From: Rhexocercosporidium sp. MPI-PUGE-AT-0058
Taxonomy: Eukaryota; Ascomycota; Leotiomycetes; Helotiales
Length of the DNA stretch: 64,000 nt
Assembly (NCBI GenBank): GCA_020746875.1
Contig: JAGTJL010000007.1
Span: forward strand, 124,001 to 188,000
Direction of reading: 5' to 3'
Numbering within the stretch: position 1 is the stretch's first letter; each line of letters begins with the position of its first letter. The notes beneath the pieces were generated by a model. That model saw only the letters and a list, made by a program, of their open reading frames with translations. It was not told the DNA's origin and searched no databases. The position numbers and the translations under genes are program-made. This document shows positions 25,624 through 37,758 of the stretch, in pieces.

Positions 25624-25637
25624 TATAAGATTATTAT

Positions 25638-25831
25638 CGTGCAATATACCTTGAGGCTCCACAGAGGCGAATATTAAGTCAATTGAAGGCTGCGCAGTTG
25701 CGTATATATCTATTGTTATTATTTTTACATATGGCGCGTACAAGCTCCTTAAATAAAGGAGCTTATTAGCGCCATAGTTATAGTGCTCTTAATTAGGCTC
25801 GCTTAACCAATTGATTAAAACCTGCACAACA
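25638..25831 (-). repeat. CopiaE 3' LTR (194 bp)
   Basis: On the element strand it begins TGTTGTGCAGGTTTTAATC at 25831 and ends TATATTGCACG at 25638. It matches 32901-33094 in length and sequence, apart from mostly transition differences. Confidence 0.85.
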
Positions 25832-26220
25832 CACCCCCTCGCTAAAGATAATACGTAGCTTTAGCGAAGTAAATAAATGCGTAATAAATATAATAAATAA
25901 TAATAAAACGACAAATAATAAGGAAAAATAATAATTAATAATTAAAGCAAACATACTTAACGTTTAAGCGAGAGTATATAAACAATTCCCCTTCCCCCGT
26001 AACTTTCTTTTATAAGTATATTAAATTTAAAAATAAGTCGTATTTCTGCCGTTAAGTTGGCCGCCCGTGCCTCTCGCCGCTTTAATCTCGCTATTACTTA
26101 TATAATTAAAAAAGTATATTTCCTTTTGCTTTTTATATTTTTAAGTTTAGTTTTTAACGTTATTTAAGTTAAAAGATCGAGAGATTAAGTGAATTAAAGC
26201 ATATTAATTAATTATAATAA

Positions 26221-26890
26221 CCTATTATTACCCCTCGCCTTCCCCCTCGCCGTTGCCCTCGCACTCCCTTTCTTGCGCCCCCTTTTGTCGCCCTTGCCGC
26301 CCCTGCTACTCTCGCCCGCCGGCGTATTAAGGCAAGTATTAATAAAAAAGTCCTTTACTCGGTATATATTAAAGCTGCCTTAAAAGGTAACCTTTTTATT
26401 AATATTTATTAAGATATTACTAGTTCGGCTCGGTGCCTTCGGTATTACAGCCAGAATTATAATTATATTAGTCCTATTAAGTCTACTATCGCGGTGGCTT
26501 TTGCCGCTTTTATAAAAGAGAAGCGTAATGCCTTTCGCATTCGCATAAGTTTAACTTTAGTTTTTGTATTTTAAAGTTAATTAATTTTAAATAATAATTA
26601 AAAAACCTTTAAGCTTTAGTTTATAATACTCTTATTACGCTTAATATATTTATTTTATTTTTATAAATAATTTTAAAGAATCTGACTTTAATTATTTTAG
26701 CTATTACTACGGCCTCCGTCCCCGCCCCCGTCGTCCTTGCCCTCGCCCCCCGCCTAATCCTCCTACTTATTTGGGTTAGTATTAGTATTAGTACTAATAC
26801 TATTAGTACTAGTATTATTATTAATAATGTGGCCGCCCGCCGCCGCCGCATTAAGGAGTTATTAATGGAGTTAATAGATTTATTAATGGT
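26221..26890 (+). other. Antisense coding-like tract in the CopiaE 3' region
   Basis: The tract lies between the end of pol and the 3' LTR but reads on the plus strand, opposite to gag-pol. From about 26,300 one frame gives ARRRIKASINKKVLYSVYIK and later SSARCLRYYSQNY and FIKEKRNAFRIR, with very few stops. A second GC-rich patch ends AARRRRIKELLMELIDLL at about 26,870. The DNA contains long CCC/CTC/GCC tracts that lack CpA and therefore resist RIP. I do not recognise the protein. It could be an extra antisense gene carried by the element, a captured host fragment, or a chance frame in polypyrimidine DNA. Confidence 0.35.
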
Positions 26891-27129
26891 TTAATTCGCA
26901 ACTTAATAGCGGCTTAAAACGTACCCCTTTAGAGTTATAATTTACTACTTTATAAGCAGCTTAAGAACGGGCCCTTTTATATTTACTTACGTTAATTTAA
27001 TTATAGCTTCGGCCGGAATAAAATTCTTGCCTTTTAATAATTTAAAAAAAAAATATTTTACGTAATTATATTAACTTAAAAAGTACTTTAAAATATAAAA
27101 AAAAATAAAAAAGTGTGTTTATAATAAAG

Positions 27130-30100
27130 TATAAGCTTTAATAAAGCTTTTTTATTGACGCTTTAGCGTCTTATAAATTAAGTAATATAATAAAAGTCTC
27201 AAACTTCTATTGTAAAAAGCTTTTAATAAGGCTATTAGCGTATATTTCGCTTATAGGTAAATATATAACCTTAAAACTTCCTTTTTAGTGCTTCTAACGT
27301 AATTATATATTTTGAATATTAACGTGCTTAAACTTGGTCGATATACGTTGGTTTTCTTTAACTATAAGTTTAATCGTTTATTAATTATTATAAAAAATAT
27401 TCTAAGGGCACTTTATATTAAGGTGCATCTCTATAAAGAGCCTTTATAGTGTTATAATTATTTTTATAATTTACTTTACCCCTAAGAGCTCAGCCTCAGT
27501 TATTAAAGTAATAATTATGTCTTATTTAATTACTATTTATAATATGGCACCCCCGAATAAAATAATAATGAATTTTTGTAAAAAACGCTTAGTTTTTAAA
27601 TTATTTGCGAAAGAAGCATTAAAGGCTATTATAAGCTGTGTTTCGCTCTCTTAACGACTATAAATAATGCTTAAGAAGCGTGTGCTAAAGAAGTAGCGTA
27701 TAATCCAATTTATAACTTATAAGTACTTTTAACTCGAGTTCGTTAAGAAATGCGACAATTGTAAAGCTGTAAAAGCTATATTTAGTTTAAGTATAATAAT
27801 TAAATATAATACGGAACCGACCTTTTCTTAATACTCTTTGACTTAGTCTATAATTACCTTGGCGGTATTCTTAATTAAGTCGTAATATAATAAAAGAGTA
27901 TTTAGGCAATTGTCATTTATTAAGTCGAATTTTTAAGTTACTTTTTTTATATATATATTATAAATAAGCGTAACTGTCTTTATATGTCTATTACGTATAA
28001 TTTATACCCTTAAAAACCATTTTATATCTCTTATTATAATGAGTTCGTAAGCGTTATTTAAGCTATTAATGATTTTAGTTATTATAAGGAGGTTTAAGTT
28101 ATAATATAACATTTATATATTATTTACATAAAAAGCCATAAACATTATTCGCTTGTCGTTTATAAAAATATAAGGCTTTTCTATAAGTAATATAAGACTA
28201 AGGCTTTTAAATATAATTAAGAAGTCGTTATATTATAACGCTAGAGAGTCGCGGAGGCTATATAAGGCTCTATTGATTTTTACAATTATGCCGGGCTATT
28301 TAAAACCGTCGGGGAGATAATAATAGATAAGTATACTTCGTTTGTCTTATTTTATATTAATAAACGTATTTACGACGTCGTATTATTTAATCTTTAAATC
28401 AAACTATATTATTATAGCTATTACGACGCGGAAAGACTTTATTATTAACGTAAAAGCGTATATAAAGAATATTATAGCATTTTTTTATAAATTACCCTTA
28501 ATAACGACTCGCGATTTAATGCGTATAAGTTGTGTCGCTGAGTTAACTTTATAAATAAATACTTATTTTAATAATATAAGCGTTATTTTCGCATTTGCCT
28601 TTGGCACAATATACTAATACTTCTTAACTTAGAGATTCTTTATTTCTTTACGCGCGTCTTCCTTAAAGTATTCTCTTCATAAGTATTATTTTAAATCCTT
28701 TTAATACTTTAGTGCTTATAAAAGCTTTACTTAATATAATTATATTAATTTAAAGCTTATAATTACTTATACTTTAATCGATTTGCTACTAACTATAATT
28801 ATAAATATAATATATATAGTTTTATAATCTTTTCTATCTTTACGCGTTATCTTATTATTTTAAAATATTATAATAAAAGATGCGATATACGTATAGTTTT
28901 TATTTATTTAATCTATAGATTCGGCGTTTAAAAACTCCTTTATTATAAAGGAATATATTTTTAGCCTTCTCTTAAACCGTTTATTTAATTATATTGCTTT
29001 TCTTACTTAACGTTTCCGCTGAGCTCGAGTGACAGGGCGCAATTAACTTTAGTTTAATACTTAAAGCACTTCGTCGAGGGTCTTTTAAGTTATATTATTT
29101 TTTAAAAAATATTATAATAATATATTCGACGTTGTGTTTTCTAGGAGGAGTTATTAATCTCCTTTAAGCTCGCCGTAATTCTCTTTTGACGAGGTGTTTT
29201 TATATTCCAGAGTATTTTCTGAGCCTATACTAATTACTTTAATTTGGCGTAGTAATTAACTTTAATTATTTTATAGTTTATTTTAAATTATAATTTAAGG
29301 TATTAAGTTATGCGCACTCTTAATCTAGAGTAGTTGTTTCCCACTTATAACACTCCTCTTAAGCTCGAAATGTTCGTTTTATCGTATTTAACTTCGAGTT
29401 TATTTTAATATACTTAAGCTTTTTAATATTATTAAAATATTTATATCGTTATTATTAAGCTTTATATCGTCTTTTAACGTATTAACTCGTGAATTTAGAG
29501 GAACTAGCTTATTTTGGTGTTCTTATAAAATAAGCAGTCCCGCTTCCTTTAAAATTATAAACTCTGTAATTACGTGTAAAACTACCTTTTTAAAAACTTT
29601 ATCGACTTTTATTAAGTTAGACAGAAGTTCGTTTAATTTAATATTGTTTTTAGCTTATATATATTTGTTTTTTACGTATTTAATAGCTAATTCGGCGTCT
29701 TAAGCGGCTTTAGGCTTTATAAGTATATTAACGACTTATTTAAGTATTAATAGTAGTTGGCCGATTATCGCCTACTTATTATAAAATTATACCTTATTAA
29801 AAACAACGTTTTAAGTATATATTATATGCTTTAGTTAGGGTATTTAGATTTTATATATATTAATTACGCAATAATTAATTAAGTATTTAATATGCCCCTT
29901 AGAGTTGACCTTAAAGCCTTTCTTATTATAAAGAGCTTGTCGGTCTTTAATTATCGCGTAAGCTTTAGCGCTATACGTAAAGATATTACTTTAGTCAGGC
30001 CTTAAATCGATTAATAGTCTTTTTATTACCTTTAAGTCGTATTATTAAAAATATTATTTAAACTATGTCTTTAGTACTTCGTTTAATAATTATATAGCTT

Positions 30101-32600
30101 TTTTAATAAGTAGTAATATATTATAAAGATATATAACTATTAAAATAGCTTCCGGCTATAACTTAAATAGTAAGTTAATATTTATTATTATCTTTAAGGC
30201 TTTAATAATAAGCTCTCCGCTAACTCTTTTTGTACCCTTATTCAGCTTATATATATAAACTGGAGTAAGCTCCAGCTTTATATTATTATTTAATGTCTAT
30301 TAATTATACTTTATTTAGTATTTTATATTAATTACTGACGTGTTATTATCAGACTTAATTTTACATATAACAAGGCCGTATTAGCGTTTAATTTATATTT
30401 AAACGTCTTAAGTACGCCTATAATAAAGTCTTAGGATTTGTTAATAAGCGTGAATATAAAAAGCTTTTTATTATATTCGTCTTTAATTAATAATAACTAA
30501 TATATCTTATTATAACTTATAGAGTAATTAAATAGGTTTTATGCGATTCTAAAGAAAAGTCTCGGGGACTTATTATTTAACTCTTTACGCGATAGTTATT
30601 AACTTAAGTATATTATAATATAACTTTTGCATTTTATACGCGTGATTTCATCGATTTAAATATTACGTATATATTTTACTAAAGTTTTTAAAGCTATTTT
30701 ACCGAGGTAACCGGCGCGTAAGTGTTATATTTATGTTGTGTCGCTCTGAGGTCGTAGGAAACTACGTATTAATTAAAAAGTATGCTTTTTAAGAAGGTAT
30801 AATCGTTTATTAATTATTAAGTATATTATTATAATAAAAGATTTACGAGCTTTTATAAAAGTATATAGTTATAGAGAGCGCGAGTAGTTGTTAATAGGCT
30901 TGTATTCAAATACTATAAGGTTTTATTTGCGCTATAAGTTTTTTATTATATAGTTATCTTTAGCATTACCTACTCGTAAACTCGTGTTAATATTATTATA
31001 TTATACTTTTAATTATATAAAAAGGCTCTTAAAAATAATATTAACGTTAAACCCTTTTATAATAGCCACGTTATTTAGTGTTAAATTCCGAGTATATAAT
31101 TCTTTAAGACTATGTAAAGCGTTTTCGAAGATGTGTGTACTTCTGCTTATAATTAATAAACTTAAGGTATTAGCATTAATTATATCTCTTGTAATACGTT
31201 TAAAATTGTCGAGGACGAGTTTATTAATATTATTAATTAAGTGAGTAGCACCGTAATTGTTAATAAGCGTATTATTTAATAAAAGGTGGCGTTAAAACTC
31301 TATAATAATGTAAATATTAGGACCTAAAGTACTGTCGTAAAGTATGTCGTCGAAGAGCTTTAGGTCGATTATAACTACATTAATATTTAAACTATTTTAT
31401 AAAGCTTTACCTTTGCCTTTATTATTTATAAGTGTAGCGGTATTAGGTGATTTAATATTTATAATAGGTTTAGAGTTATTATTATAATTAGCTCTAGTGA
31501 TTTTAACGACTACAATATATTTCTATCTTTCTTTAACTATAGTTATCTTAAGCTCTTTAAAGTCCACAGTTTTTAACTTCTTACGAGTTATTAATACCTT
31601 ATTAATATTTAATATATACTTTATACCTTTAAAAGTCGTTCCGTTAATTATATAACGTAGTCTTTAATACTTAAGCTGCTTAAAGAAATGCTTATTATTT
31701 ATACCGTATAAGCATAAATTACCTTAGCCTCGAGAACGAGATCTGTTAAAGCTTATATTCGACGCATTAATATTAATTCCTTTAAGGGTTAAATATTAAC
31801 TGCCTCCTCCTCTTTAACGCCTAGGCTTTTTAAATATAATATGTTCTTAATCTATGCCGGGGAGTATTTATATATAATTATTAAAAGTAAACTTATATTT
31901 TTTTTTAAATTAGTCGTCGCGTATAACTGTGCTAAGGATAGGATTTGCCTAATTTAAGTATATATAAGCTCTTACCGTACGTAGTCACTTCTTTAAAGTC
32001 ACAATGCCTTTAACGTTAAGTATATCGTACGCCTTAATATTTCTATAAGCCTTTAAGAAGTCTCTTATTTATTAATTAACGTTAACTTTTTTTTTATATA
32101 TTTCCTTTAAAACCTTTTTATATTTTGTAATTATAATAATAAGAACCGACGATTTTAACGGTATTATGTCGCGCTAAAATATATTAATTAACGATTATAT
32201 ATTTAATTTACTCTTACCGGCCAGTTCCTTAATCGCAGAGTCTAAGAGCGAATCGTTCACCGTTTCGAAGAGTCAGTTATATAAAGCCATATACTTATTG
32301 TTTTGGCTCGTCCATTTAGCTAGCGTGTATTAATACTCTCTAGTTTATACTGTGTAAATTTATTATATTTTTGCAATTGTCGGGTAAAGAGGTGGACTAG
32401 CTTCTTCTGGACTTATTCCTTTTATTAAGACATCTTTATTAAACGATTTAAGCGTTAAAGACGGCTATAAGTTTATTATTTTTTAAGTTATAATATTAAC
32501 GTAATACTAGTCTAACTATGTCTTTACTACTTATTAAGCGGTGCTTTTAAGCGTTAAAGCCTTTAGTCGGAGTTCTGGAATATAGCCTGTTATAAAAGCG
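27130..32600 (-). pseudogene. CopiaE gag-pol remnant (integrase and RNase H recognisable)
   Basis: Integrase: 30,268-30,178 on the minus strand reads LTPVYIYKLNKGTKRVSGEL followed by LIIKALKI. This is the family's TPxYTPEQNGxxERAGG region, with glutamate and glycine codons mutated. RNase H: at about 27,430-27,300 the frame gives KLIVKENQRISTKFKHVNIQ, matching the fungal Copia pattern (T)K(L/F)(R/K)HVDIQN before the C-terminal ADGLTKAL segment. Reverse transcriptase and Gag should lie between and upstream but are too degraded to delimit. Stops are dense throughout. The 28342-28554, 30984-31244 and 33174-33494 open frames are shadows in this element and its flank. Confidence 0.65.
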
Positions 32601-32883
32601 GTAAGATTTATTATATTTAGTGCACTTATGAACGTAATATGGAAATTTAATTATAAGTATTATGTCGCTTAATCCTTTTGTGCCTTTAAAGTGCAGTCCG
32701 TAGGTAGTTTTAAAAGTGATATTATCTATTTGAGGTATATTAATAATATAGCGTCGAGAATATTTAATAGTTTGAAAGTTGTCGACGAGTTTAAAGAGTT
32801 ATAATAGCTTTTAAATAATAATATAAAATGCTTTTGTGGAGCCACGTCGGCGTGTATATACGACTGGGAAGCTTTTATAGCTC

Positions 32884-32897
32884 ACGGGGCTTATAAC
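32884..32897 (-). other. CopiaE primer-binding site of half-tRNA type
   Basis: Four bases inside the 5' LTR the element strand reads TTATAAGCCCCGT. Allowing for RIP, this complements the anticodon stem-loop (GGGCUCAUAA) of initiator methionine tRNA rather than its 3' end. Drosophila copia and yeast Ty5 are known to use such internal tRNA fragments as primers. Confidence 0.5.
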
Positions 32898-32900
32898 TAT

Positions 32901-33094
32901 TGTGTAATATACTTTAAAGCTTTACAGAGGCGAATATTAGGTTAATTGAAGGCTACGCAGTTGCGTATATATTTATTATTGTTATTCTTATATATGGCGC
33001 GTATAAGCTCCTTGAATAGGGGAGCTTATTGGCGCCATGGTTATGGTGCTCTTGATTGGGCTCGCTTAGCCAACCAACTAAAACCTGTACGACA
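32901..33094 (-). repeat. CopiaE 5' LTR (194 bp)
   Basis: On the element strand it begins TGTCGTACAGGTTTTAGTTG at 33094 and ends ATATTACACA at 32901. ATTAT follows at 33095-33099. Confidence 0.88.
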
Positions 33095-33415
33095 ATTATA
33101 TTAAGTATACTTTTCCATAACTCAATTACTTTTGTATAAAGCTCCGGCTTCCGTGCTTTGAACCTCGGAAGCTTTAAGCTTCCGGTAAAAGGTTATTCAG
33201 GGCTAAAACAGTGGCTTTCGGAAGCCTTAGCTTCCGCGTTTTAAACCTTGGAAGCTCTGGTTTCCGGTAAGAGATTACGCCAACTCGTAATCTCGTAAGC
33301 AAATACTTAATTAAGTTATACAAGCGAATATACACGTGATTAGCTAGAGTAGTTATATAGACTAGAAATCCCTCGTATAATAGAATCATTATGTATACCA
33401 AATCTCTTCTTTTCA

Positions 33416-33642
33416 AATTATAATAGCAGTAGCTTATTATTATTAATTGCTTAAGGGTATATCGTATAAGCACGGGCAGCTGTTCTCTTAGCACTGCACG
33501 TGACTTAATTAAGTCCTGCTATTATAAACCGCCTTTAGGAGAACAACTGTTTTCTCTTGATTTCCTTTAATATATAGAATAATTAATCACTTTAATTCAA
33601 CTAAAACTGCTCGCAGTGCTTTGATCCACTTCTACACCATGT
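33416..33642 (+). mobile_element. CopiaB copy 3: 3' end and 3' LTR, plus orientation
   Basis: 33416-33459 matches the reverse complement of CopiaB copy 2 interior (51,174-51,215), including the polypurine TTAAGGGTA. 33460-33642 is the 184-bp LTR reversed, keeping GCACGTGAC and CAGCTG. CopiaD's 3' LTR abuts it on the left, so CopiaD probably inserted into this CopiaB copy. The rest of this copy is not found in the window. Confidence 0.75.
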
Positions 33643-34350
<708 letters not shown>

Positions 34351-35480
34351 AATTATAAACTTATAAAATACTTAAGGTTTCCTTAAGTTTAATAAAAAGT
34401 ATTATAATTTAAATAAATAAAAATACTTGGTAATTTTTAAATTTAAAAAAATCTAGTTATACATATATTAAAATAATTAATTTAAATTATAATTACAGAC
34501 TGTGTAATATAATAGTAATACGATTTATTATTATTATACTTCAACTCCAGTTAGATTCTTGGCACGGTTCATTAACCTCTGGTTTGTTGGTCATGTGACT
34601 AATAAGTTAGAGGTTTTTTTTTTTATTCTGATATTTTACTGATTAAGTTAAAAAACCTGAACTTAAAGTAATAAAATAATCTTAGTATTTCTTTTATATA
34701 TTGAAAAGTAAAAAATAAACGTAATATAATCGTTGAATTTTGATTCTTATTATAACTTAAATTACTTTAATTTTTACTTTTAGTATAAGTTTAATATTTA
34801 AGTTTAAATATTATTTTAATTAGATTAAACTTTTAAGGTTATATTACATAAATATGATAACTTTATAATATTTAAGTTTCACGTAAGTAAGAAATAATAC
34901 TTAAAAAAATCTTCAATTATATATTTTAATTATTATATAATAAGAAATTATATTAACTTACTCTTTTGTAAATCGTAAATTTAATATATAATAAAAAAGA
35001 AACGTTAAATTTAGTATTTATCATTAAACTTTTAAGCTAGAACTCATACGAACACGTATTAGACTCATCTCGCTTAGGTTCGGCTAATTTTTATAAGAAG
35101 ACGCTTATATGCGCCCTTATTCCACCTAAGGCTAGCCTCGCTTCGGCTCTATAACCTTTTTAAGCGAGATGTGCGTTTGAAAGCCCTTATTTAGCCGATT
35201 CGAACAAAAGAACAAATTTGTAATTCGGATAACGTTTAAAAATTACTAAATCGAGGTTAGCGCCGGACTCTAATTCCAAATAATCTTCGGTATTGATAAA
35301 GGTTGACGAAATTACAAGTAATAATAAAAACAAAGATATCTTGGGAATCTTAGTTTAATGCTTTATAAAATACGTCTTATAAAAGTACGCTAGCGTAGTG
35401 TTGATTTTTTAACGATTATTTAATAGGGTGCTAAGGCTCGGCACGCCCTGATTCCAACCCCCTGCTCCTATTTCCGCACT
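34351..35480. other. AT-rich stretch without recognisable gene
   Basis: I see no coding frame. Two small structures stand out: a 7-bp stem AACCTCT...AGAGGTT at about 34,579-34,617, followed by a T run, and inverted copies CATCTCGCTTA (35066-35076) and TAAGCGAGATG (35161-35171). They may be remains of a DNA transposon end. Confidence 0.4.
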
Positions 35481-35748
35481 TTTTCCAAAGAGTGTATCGC
35501 TAATATTAATTATTATAAACTTATAAAAACTAGCGCGTTTGATAGCCCGTAATTTAACAATTTTAACGATTTTTTTTTTATATAATTCGCATTAGTAGTG
35601 CGCGCGCAATCGCCAATCTGCCTCTGATTCCGAGGCGTGCCCCTTTGGGGAATAGATCCGAGGCACGCTCCGTTCGGGCTCGTGTGCATTCCTCTATATC
35701 TAACAATCTATCGAGTTCAGCAACGGAAATTATTTTGCGCCTCATCGC

Positions 35749-36128
35749 TCTTTACCCCTCTTTTTTTTTTTAGTACAGGCTCCTGCCCAATTGTGCGGGC
35801 ATTCGTAGCCTGTGCTACATCGACTCCCTGCTCGCTCATCAGTTTCTCCAGCTGCTCCTGCTCCAAAGCAGGGACACCTTCATCACTCCCAGTATCACCA
35901 GCTTCCTCTTCTTTTGCTTCTCATCCACGGTAGAATCTGCATAGATGGCAGTCGGGTTAATTAGCAGGCAACAATATTATTACGAATATTTCAGGTCAAC
36001 GACTTAATTTGCAGTTCTGTGACCGCTCTATGAAGTTCAGCAATGAAGCACAAAGGGCAATCGAGTTTGTCTTGGATCTTTTCGGCTTCTAGTTTGCACC
36101 TGCTAACTAACCGAGTCTTGAACGGCAT
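35749..36128 (-). pseudogene. Possible minus-strand gene relic (two segments)
   Basis: A 45-codon frame starts with ATG at 36128 and stops at 35991. It contains a CPLC motif, and flanking residues (LEAEKIQDKLD, ELHRAVTELQ) look helical and protein-like. A branch-like GCTAAT and acceptor ATGCAG follow near 35,940. Beyond that, two overlapping frames read STVDEKQKKRK, or GDTGSDEGVPALEQEQLEKL and VLKKKRGVKSDEA. No clear donor links them. It could be the tail of a transposase or a decayed host gene. No family recognised. Confidence 0.25.
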
Positions 36129-37758
36129 TCAAGTGGCTAGAAAGATATAATATTTGGCTGTTTTAGGGTCGTTAAATAAATGGATAAGAAGCGTAAGTTA
36201 GAAGAAGCATCGACTCACCGTCTTATGTATGGCCGGCATATTATCAGAGCTATGGATTAATTGTCTTATACTGTACCGGTACTTAATAAGACGTCCTACG
36301 GGTCGAGGTATGCTTACTTATGACTAATGATTGATAGGCGGGTTCTGGAACGCATGCCGAGACGGCAGATGAGGTTGAATCAGCCTCGCATTCTCTGTCT
36401 GTCTGGGGCCCTGGTTTTAATAACAATATTTCAAGGCTTACGTATCACGCTTTAACAGTTAATTCAACGACGCTTTTAGTAATAAAACAACGGAACTCTA
36501 ATACTCTAACGATATGACGACGTTACAGGATCTTAATTATTAATTATATTAATATAACGCAATTCAAAAGCGGGCAGTGAAGTGAGAGTAAGTTTAAGGG
36601 CAGGGTTGCTTTGTGGCTCGGGGCGGGCGGTAGGGATTTCCCGCATAAGAATATGCTTTTGATGCCTCGCGCTCACGCAAGGCAATGTCAGGATGGGTCC
36701 ATCCATGTGGTTAGGCCAGTCTGTGCTGCTCGTTGTTCTATAGGTTGCCGAAAGCGGGGAACCTGGCAAATCGATCCCAGAGAACTGCAGCCCCTCGGCA
36801 GGACGCTCGGGAACTTCGACATAGCAAATTCGGCGGGCAGGATCGCCCAGGGCATATTCTGATATCTGACATCTGACATCTGACATCTGGCATCTGGCAT
36901 CTGGCATCTGCCGGTATCAACAGCGGCACATATCAGCTGCAGAAGAACGGTTCACTGGTCCAAACCTGACATATTTGACGAGACGCACAAAACTCAGAGC
37001 ATAAATACTAATGGTAGTTGAGAATCGTTGCTATTGTGATTACAGAATTCAAGTTGACTGTAGAGAATGAATCTTTGAAACATAAATGTAAGTAGTTTTT
37101 CTGCGAGGTTGCACTTGTATGAGAGAATTTCGCTGCTTGGAAAATTGTGGCTTCCTAACGCATATCCAATCGATTTGATACTCACAGGAGCACGTCCTTT
37201 CAGAATATTTCTTATTGTGACAGTGGCTTAAGCTGAAGGATCATGGCTCCCATGTGCTTCCTGGCTGAGAATTCCAGCAAAGGGGGCATTGGAGCCGTTG
37301 GTGGCTTCGAAGCGCAGAAATGCACATTCTGGAAGCCAGTGCATTCGAGTGACTTGCATAGTTGATTGGTGATGGCACTCTGTGGCTGCCTTTCCCCTGT
37401 CGGGTTCGGCGCAAGGTCGAATTTCCACTGCCCATAATTGTAGTTAGGCGCATGCTCCACATACGGAACTTTCCACACGCCTCAAGCCTCTCAAAGCTTT
37501 CCTGTCCCAGAAGACGCTATGATGGTGACAGATTAGCGTACAGAAGGCCTTGCAGCATGGTTAGTCACTACAATACTGAAGCAGATGTTGAGAAGATAAA
37601 TGCCCCTTATAATACGGTAAGTAATGCCAGCTTATCCATATATGTGGGCTCTGGTCTGGCCCTAGTCAAAGATCTGATGCCAGAGATTTGATACTCCATT
37701 CCTGAGACGAACCTGCTCTCCAAAGCATCCTTGTCGCCTATTGGCATACGAAGTCGCG
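36129..37758. other. Intergenic, no confident gene
   Basis: Composition is mixed, with an AT-rich patch at 36,420-36,560. Open frames on both strands (for example 36533-36907, 37212-37478 minus and 37362-37691 plus) overlap each other and match nothing I recognise. The part up to 37,758 is the presumed promoter and 5' leader of the downstream gene; no obvious TATA box was seen. Confidence 0.5.
36864..36910 (+). repeat. 7-bp tandem repeat (ATCTGRC, 6.7 units)
   Basis: Three ATCTGAC units are followed by three ATCTGGC units and a partial ATCTG. The regular A-to-G change halfway suggests stepwise duplication. Confidence 0.9.

Larger units (their letters stand above)
25638..33094 (-). mobile_element. 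CopiaE: complete Copia-type element (7.46 kb)
   Basis: LTRs of 194 bp at 25638-25831 and 32901-33094 are flanked by ATTAT duplications (25633-25637 and 33095-33099). The interior encodes Copia integrase and RNase H on the minus strand. The polypurine tract (AGCGAGGGGGTG on the element strand, 25832-25843) and a half-tRNA-type primer site (32884-32897) are both in the right places. It is inserted in the CopiaD 3' LTR. About 1.3 kb between the end of RNase H and the 3' LTR holds a plus-strand, alanine/arginine-rich coding-like tract. Confidence 0.88.
25624..33415 (+). repeat. CopiaD 3' LTR, split by CopiaE
   Basis: The LTR starts TATAAGATTAT at 25624, is interrupted by CopiaE (25638-33094), and resumes at 33095 to end CTCTTCTTTTCA at 33415. 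The rejoined order is verified by the solo copy at 43743-44110 (opposite strand), which is uninterrupted. The 33,100-33,260 part is rich in GGAAGC/GCTTCC inverted repeats. The solo copy has about 24 extra bases near its start. Confidence 0.8.

Noticed and set aside
25525..25743. 72-codon minus-strand frame
   Set aside because: It spans the CopiaD pol end and the CopiaE LTR junction, so it cannot be an ancestral gene.
33174..33494. 106-codon minus-strand frame
   Set aside because: It crosses from the CopiaD LTR into the CopiaB LTR, so it is a junction artefact.
35637..35933. 98-codon plus-strand frame, serine-rich
   Set aside because: It is the complement of a more protein-like acidic and lysine-rich minus-strand reading; the serine/cysteine-rich composition is what its antisense would give.
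36533..36907. 124-codon minus-strand frame
   Set aside because: It begins inside the 7-bp tandem repeat, overlaps frames on both strands, and contains no recognisable domain.
37212..37478. Overlapping minus-strand frames of 66-88 codons
   Set aside because: Three frames compete, none matches a family I know, and the possible intron on this strand (37 bp) is too short to be credible.
37362..37691. 109-codon plus-strand frame upstream of the receptor-like gene
   Set aside because: No recognisable features, and it does not join in frame to the first exon; probably 5' leader or chance.
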